Source: Hydrogenophaga sp. (GTDB taxonomy: Bacteria; Pseudomonadota; Gammaproteobacteria; Burkholderiales; Burkholderiaceae_C). From it: a stretch of 63,463 bases of DNA. Positions 59,870 to 63,463 of the stretch are shown piece by piece (the first letter of the stretch is position 1; every line of letters begins with the position of its first letter). Both the position numbers and the translations under genes were made by a program. Under the pieces are notes generated by a model. It had not been told where the DNA came from, did not search any database, and was given only the letters and a program-made list of their open reading frames with translations. The stretch lies in NCBI RefSeq assembly GCF_018780075.1, contig NZ_JADMKB010000098.1, positions 1-63,463 of the forward strand, read 5' to 3'.

Positions 59870-59966
59870 CACCCCCGCCGCGCTGCGCGCGACCCCCTCC
59901 AGGGGGCGATGCGAGTGGCCCGGCAAAGCCGGTTCCACCGCATCCTGGGTAAGGCATTTCGCGTCG
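59870..59966 (+). repeat. Stop-anchored GC-rich repeat, subtype A, after the DUF4864 gene
   Basis: Plus-strand copy starting 8 nt after the TGA: CACCCCCGCCGCGCTGCGCG, ACCCCCTCCAGGGGGC, CCGGCAAAGCCGG, then CATCCTGGGTAAGGCATTTC at the distal end. It is the opposite strand to most copies, yet has the same polarity relative to its gene. Confidence 0.87.
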
Positions 59967-59996
59967 GAAACACTCCCTTCCCACTACAGTGGCGCC

Positions 59997-60797
59997 ATGC
60001 AAAGCCTCTACCAGCCCGCCAGCGCCGTCGAAGGCCACATGCTCGCCGACCTGCTGCGCCAGCAGGGCATCGAAGCCACCGTGCTGGGCGAGCACCTGCA
60101 GGGCGCCATCGGCGAGCTGCCCGCGGCCGGGCTCATCCGCCTCGTGGTGGCGGAAGAAGACCACGCCCGGGCCCGCGAGATCATCGAACGCTGGGAGGCC
60201 ACCGCCGTGGTGGACCCGGTGCAGCGGCCGGCGCCCTCTCCCTCTTCTTCGCGCCACGTGGTCTGGGGCCTGGCCGGCCTGCTGATCGGCGGCGCGCTCT
60301 GCCTGGCCTGGCTGCGCGCGCCGACGCGCGAGACCGAGCGGGACCACAACCAGGACGGCCTCACCGACGAGCGCTGGACACTGTCGCCCGCAGGCAGCGC
60401 GCTGGAGAGCCACTTCGACCGCAACTTCGACGGCCGCATGGACGCCCGCTTCCGGTACGACGGCCAAGGGCAGGTCAGCGAGGGCGAGAGCGACGACGAC
60501 TTCGACGGCGTGTTCGAGAGCCACCACCGCTACCGGCTGGGCAACCCGGTGCAATCAGAGATCGACACCGACGGTGACCGCCTGATTGACCAGCGCCTGC
60601 AGTACACCCACGGCGTGCTGGACACGGTGGTCACGCTCCAGCCCCGCACCGGGCTGCCCACCCGCGTGGAACACCTGCGCCTGAGCCGCATCGACCACGT
60701 CGACCGCGACACCGACCTCGATGGCACGCTGGACCTGCGCGAACACCACAACGCGCTGGGTCAGGTGACGCGGACTGAGCGGCTGGCGACCCCCTGA
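59997..60797 (+). CDS. DUF2007 membrane protein with EF-hand-like Asp repeats
   Basis: It is 266 residues. The N-terminal DUF2007 domain (about 1-70) reads SLYQPASAVEGHMLADLLRQ, QGIEATVLGEHLQGAIGELP. A membrane helix follows (HVVWGLAGLLIGGALCLAWL, about 83-102). The C-terminal part has five Asp-rich repeats resembling EF-hand/dockerin calcium loops: DHNQDGLTDE, DRNFDGRMDA, DDDFDGVFES, DTDGDRLIDQ, DTDLDGTLDL. It is probably anchored, with the repeats outside. I have no assigned function. Start ATG 59997. Confidence 0.83.
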   Translation: MQSLYQPASAVEGHMLADLLRQQGIEATVLGEHLQGAIGELPAAGLIRLVVAEEDHARAREIIERWEATAVVDPVQRPAPSPSSSRHVVWGLAGLLIGGALCLAWLRAPTRETERDHNQDGLTDERWTLSPAGSALESHFDRNFDGRMDARFRYDGQGQVSEGESDDDFDGVFESHHRYRLGNPVQSEIDTDGDRLIDQRLQYTHGVLDTVVTLQPRTGLPTRVEHLRLSRIDHVDRDTDLDGTLDLREHHNALGQVTRTERLATP

Positions 60798-60825
60798 GCG
60801 TTCAGATTCCTGAGGGCCCCGCCGC

Positions 60826-61650
60826 TCAATCCACCAGCTGCGCGTTCAACGCCTGCAGCTGCTCGCGCAGCGCAGCGTTCTCCGCCTCCAGCGCGGTCAC
60901 CCGGCGGCGCAAGGCCTGCAGCTCGTCCGGCGCCTCACCCGCTTCCTGCACCGGAGCGTCGTCAGACGAAGCCGCCTCCGCCGGCTTGCGGCGCGACTCG
61001 CGCACGCGCTTGACCACCTGCTTGAGTTCGTCCTTGCCGGCCAGCGCGGCCGCCTTCTGCTCTTCGGCGGGCAGGCTCGCCACCACGGCGGCGGCGTTGA
61101 GCGAGATCGCGCCCGACTTCAAGGCCTCCACCAGCTCGGGCGCGGCCTGCTTCTGGATCTTCTCGATCATCACCACCTGCCCGCTGCTCAGCCGCGCCGC
61201 GCGGGCGATGTCTTCGCGGGTCTTCAAGGGCTTGGTCGCGGGCGCTTCGGCGGCAGACGGCGCGTCCTCCGGCCCGGCGGCCTCGTTCACGTCGGCTGCC
61301 GCCAACTCGGCGCGGGCGCGCCCGCGCCGCTCGGCCTCGATCTCGCGCTTGCGCAGCGCCAGCACGCCGCGCTGGAAGTCCGACACGCTGCGGCGCCCCA
61401 GGTGCTGGTCGATCATCCAGAGGTGCACGTCGTCCATCGACTGGAAGCGCGGGTTCTGCACCGTCTGGAACGGCAGGCCGTGCTTCTGGCAGATGCCATA
61501 GCGGTTGTGGCCGTCCACCAGCACATCGCCCCAGAGCACCAGCGCATCGCGGCAGCCCTCGGCCAGCAGACTGCGCTCCAGCGCGTCGTGTTCGTCCGGG
61601 GTCAGCGGGTCGATGTAGGCCTTCAGGTCGGCGTTGACGGTGATGTTCAT
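60826..61650 (-). CDS. ParB-like N-terminal-domain protein
   Basis: It is 274 residues. The ParB nuclease-like fold is TPDEHDALERSLLAEGCRDA, LVLWGDVLVDGHNRYGICQK. A middle HTH-like region (REDIARAARLSSGQVVMIEK, IQKQAAPELVEALKSGAISL) and a C-terminal coiled coil (LQALRRRVTALEAENAALRE) complete it. It has no ParA partner nearby, so it is not a normal partition pair. It could be a transcriptional or CTP-switch regulator. Confidence 0.85.
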   Translation of the reverse strand: MNITVNADLKAYIDPLTPDEHDALERSLLAEGCRDALVLWGDVLVDGHNRYGICQKHGLPFQTVQNPRFQSMDDVHLWMIDQHLGRRSVSDFQRGVLALRKREIEAERRGRARAELAAADVNEAAGPEDAPSAAEAPATKPLKTREDIARAARLSSGQVVMIEKIQKQAAPELVEALKSGAISLNAAAVVASLPAEEQKAAALAGKDELKQVVKRVRESRRKPAEAASSDDAPVQEAGEAPDELQALRRRVTALEAENAALREQLQALNAQLVD

Positions 61651-61784
61651 GGGTGGGGGGTGCGGAGTTCGGGCAAAGGGGCGGGATTGTAGAGTGGCAC
61701 CCTGAACCGACTGGCAACCCGCCAGCTCACCGCCGCGCCGACAACCCGCGGGCGGCGCAAGCAGAACAAACGAAGGGAGCCCCA

Positions 61785-62057
61785 TTGATCGACCCGACCG
61801 ACTGGTTTGACACCCCAAAAAGCATCCTGCTCGGCGCGCTGCGCGTGCTCTGGTGGCTGGCCTGGGACTTCTGTGTCCAGACGGTCGGCTGGTCCATCGG
61901 CTGGTGCGTGCTGCGGGTGTTGACGCTGGGGCGCTACCCGGAGGAACGGCTGGGTGGGGTGGATGAAGCCGGAACCTACACGGCGTTCGTGGTGGAGGTT
62001 GTGGGGCTGGGGGTGCTGGCGGCGGGGATTTGGGGGTTGGCAGGGGCGCTGCCTTGA
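61785..62057 (+). CDS. Small membrane protein of unknown function (90 residues)
   Basis: It uses a TTG start (61785-61787) behind GAAGGGAG. Residues (L/M)IDPTDWFDTPKSILLG are followed by two hydrophobic segments: LWWLAWDFCVQTVGWSIGWC and AFVVEVVGLGVLAAGIWGLA. I do not recognise a family. No other start in frame keeps a ribosome site. Confidence 0.65.
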   Translation: MIDPTDWFDTPKSILLGALRVLWWLAWDFCVQTVGWSIGWCVLRVLTLGRYPEERLGGVDEAGTYTAFVVEVVGLGVLAAGIWGLAGALP

Positions 62058-62143
62058 TTCCGCGCAACACCGACACTGGCTATTCTTCTGGCCTTAATCG
62101 TGGGTATCCTGCGGCTTTCGTTTGAAACAAACTCAGCAATTAC

Positions 62144-63106
62144 ATGGCTACCTTGTTCGTCAGTCACGCAAGTGAAGACAAAAACGATTTTGTACGCCCG
62201 CTAGCTCACGCGCTGAAAGCGCATGGTCTACAGGTTTGGTTTGACGAACTTAGCCTTCGTGCAGGCGACAGTTTGCGAAGGTCCATCGACAAGGGTCTTT
62301 CTGAGTGTGATGCGGGCGTGCTTGTTTTGAGCCCAGCCTTTTTCCGAAAGCAATGGCCGCAACGCGAGCTGGATGCACTCTTTAGCTTGGAAATCGCTGA
62401 GCGAGCAACCCTCATTCCGATTTGGTATCAAATTGGCGTGGAAGAGGTTTTACGCGCGTCACCGCTTCTTGCAGACCGTGTCGCCATCAGCGCAGATCGC
62501 GGAATTTCCGCAGTTGCATCTGAGATTGCAAAGAGATTTCAGATCGAAGGCAGCGTCACTAGCTCGCGCCTGGTCGAACTGATCGAAAGGTTTCAGTACC
62601 CCGGCTTCTTTAACGGCGAAGCCATGTATCAAGCATGCCTTGAACGCTTCTTAAGAATGAATGCCTTCAAGGAGGACTACTGTGCATATCTGTTCAGGGA
62701 TGAGATCCAGTGCCTCATCGACGATGACCTCGGAGATTTTCCACCTGAGGTCAGTGAGAAGCTTGAAGGAGAGCAGGAAAGACTAAGGCTAGGGTACGGG
62801 CTTCCCCGGGAAACCTATCTCACAATCGACGAACCGATTCGTGAGGACGAGCTTCGATCGTGGAGCAATGCCATCTGCTCATGGGTGGCGGGAACAATGG
62901 AAAAGGAAGAAAGCGCAGAGTTCGTGAGTATGCTCGACCAACAGGAGTTTGATGAGTATTTCGTTCTGCTTGGTGTACCGAACTTCGCAATTTCGAGTGA
63001 GCAACGCGATCTCTTGGAGATTGCTCTGGTGGAAATGGGTTGTGGGTTAGAGAACGACTTTCAAAGTGTGCGGAAAACTTGTAACGCACTTCGTGACATA
63101 ACTTGA
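62144..63106 (+). CDS. TIR-domain protein with unknown C-terminal domain
   Basis: It is 320 residues. The TIR domain (1-130) reads MATLFVSHASEDKNDFVRPL, GLQVWFDELSLRAGDSLRRS, CDAGVLVLSPAFFRKQWPQR, EL. The catalytic Glu of TIR NADases corresponds to E75 in WPQREL. The remaining about 190 residues are acidic and helical, with no recognised motif. Base composition is near 50 percent GC against about 70 percent in the neighbours, so it is probably acquired. It stands alone; no partner gene (such as an Argonaute, SLOG/STING sensor or CD-NTase) is next to it. A defence or toxin-like function is inferred. Confidence 0.82.
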   Translation: MATLFVSHASEDKNDFVRPLAHALKAHGLQVWFDELSLRAGDSLRRSIDKGLSECDAGVLVLSPAFFRKQWPQRELDALFSLEIAERATLIPIWYQIGVEEVLRASPLLADRVAISADRGISAVASEIAKRFQIEGSVTSSRLVELIERFQYPGFFNGEAMYQACLERFLRMNAFKEDYCAYLFRDEIQCLIDDDLGDFPPEVSEKLEGEQERLRLGYGLPRETYLTIDEPIREDELRSWSNAICSWVAGTMEKEESAEFVSMLDQQEFDEYFVLLGVPNFAISSEQRDLLEIALVEMGCGLENDFQSVRKTCNALRDIT

Positions 63107-63284
63107 GGGAACAACAGGGCCCAATCAAGTTCTTACATCGACGTCGTGAGTCAATCCGAAGGTTGATGACGACGGCACATGGACGATTCAGACGTGAGGG
63201 TCGGGTAAACCCTCCATTGACACCACCCCGCGCTCCCCCGAAGGTGCAAGGCCCGCCTGCCAGCCTTTCACCCGGAGTCGCGCC

Positions 63285-63463
63285 ATGCCCACCACCCCGC
63301 ACCAGCACATCGCCACCGTGATGCAGGTGGCCGCCGACGGCGCGGGGGCGCGGGCGGCGGCGGGGCATGAGCAGGTGATCCGCGATTCGTGGCACCGCTG
63401 TGTGCACGAGCACCGGCTGGACCCGACGCGCATGCAGGAGGCGGTGATCCTGCCGCAGGCGCG
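63285..63463 (+). CDS. AcoR-type sigma54-dependent regulator, N-terminus only
   Basis: About 59 residues before the window edge: MPTTPHQHIATVMQVAADGA, HEQVIRDSWHRCVHEHRLDP, TRMQEAVILPQA. The I-x2-SW-RC...LDP pattern is the typical start of AcoR-like GAF/AAA+/Fis activators. Downstream sequence is needed for proof. ATG 63285 follows a CCCGGAG ribosome site. Confidence 0.65.
   Translation, partial: MPTTPHQHIATVMQVAADGAGARAAAGHEQVIRDSWHRCVHEHRLDPTRMQEAVILPQA

Noticed and set aside
5830..59966. Repeats considered as IS ends or a CRISPR array
   Set aside because: No transposase, no regular spacing, and copies are tied singly to gene ends.
1..63463. tRNA, rRNA or integrase attachment sites
   Set aside because: None found by eye; the low-GC TIR gene is not flanked by a tRNA or visible direct repeats.

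Overview
The window is about 63 kb of high-GC DNA (around 70 percent in most genes). Gene content and order point to a facultatively hydrogen-oxidising betaproteobacterium of the Comamonadaceae/Burkholderiales type; Hydrogenophaga-like is my inference. No rRNA, tRNA, CRISPR array or insertion sequence was seen.

Region 1 (1-24.6 kb, all minus strand) is a hydrogenase supercluster. In transcription order from 24.5 kb down to 1 it holds: the membrane-bound uptake hydrogenase (hoxK, hoxG), a HupE permease, cytochrome b (hoxZ), an orphan HigA-like gene, the accessory set hoxM-L-O-Q-R-T-V, hypA-B-F-C-D-E, a small unknown gene, hoxX, the NtrC-type activator hoxA, a complete NAD-reducing hydrogenase with its protease (hoxF-U-Y-H-W), and the start of the H2-sensing hydrogenase hoxB, cut by the left edge. 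Nearly all genes overlap or abut. The layout resembles the Ralstonia eutropha MBH locus with the soluble hydrogenase genes placed between hoxA and hoxB. HoxK has the six cysteines of the O2-tolerant type. A sigma54-like promoter lies upstream of hoxK.

Region 2 (24.5-36.5 kb) is mixed. It holds a likely small RNA or terminator unit upstream of hoxK, a TPR/O-GlcNAc-transferase-like protein, a 106-residue protein behind a sigma54-like promoter, two secreted intradiol-dioxygenase-like proteins (one without metal ligands), a two-component system, a GMC oxidoreductase with a divergent LysR regulator, a NADAR protein, a VOC protein, an unknown 286-residue protein and a low-molecular-weight tyrosine phosphatase.

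Region 3 (36.5-54.2 kb) is one long minus-strand catabolic operon of 15 genes. It has DUF1302 and DUF1329 proteins, a Ycf48-like protein and an MMPL/RND exporter, then a SnoaL-like protein, an alpha/beta hydrolase, an extradiol-type VOC dioxygenase, a Rieske protein, an FAD monooxygenase, an MFS transporter, a cyclase-family hydrolase, a metallo-beta-lactamase-fold protein, a cupin, an FAH-family hydrolase and a DenD-like dehydrogenase. A divergent NodD/NahR-type LysR gene and a perfect FNR/ANR box sit at its head. This looks like uptake, ring hydroxylation, cleavage and hydrolysis of an unidentified aromatic or hydrophobic compound.

Region 4 (54.2-63.5 kb) holds small metabolic and regulatory genes (VOC, AraC, thioesterase, LysE, WYL, PHB-depolymerase-type esterase, a ribbon-helix-helix regulator, DUF4864, a DUF2007 membrane protein with EF-hand-like repeats, a ParB-like protein). 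A lower-GC TIR-domain gene follows, and the right edge cuts an AcoR-type regulator.

A family of GC-rich hairpin repeats runs through the whole window. Thirteen copies begin within about 25 nt after a stop codon, always in the same orientation relative to the upstream gene. Others have become coding sequence in hypB, hoxT, hoxF and the RND exporter.
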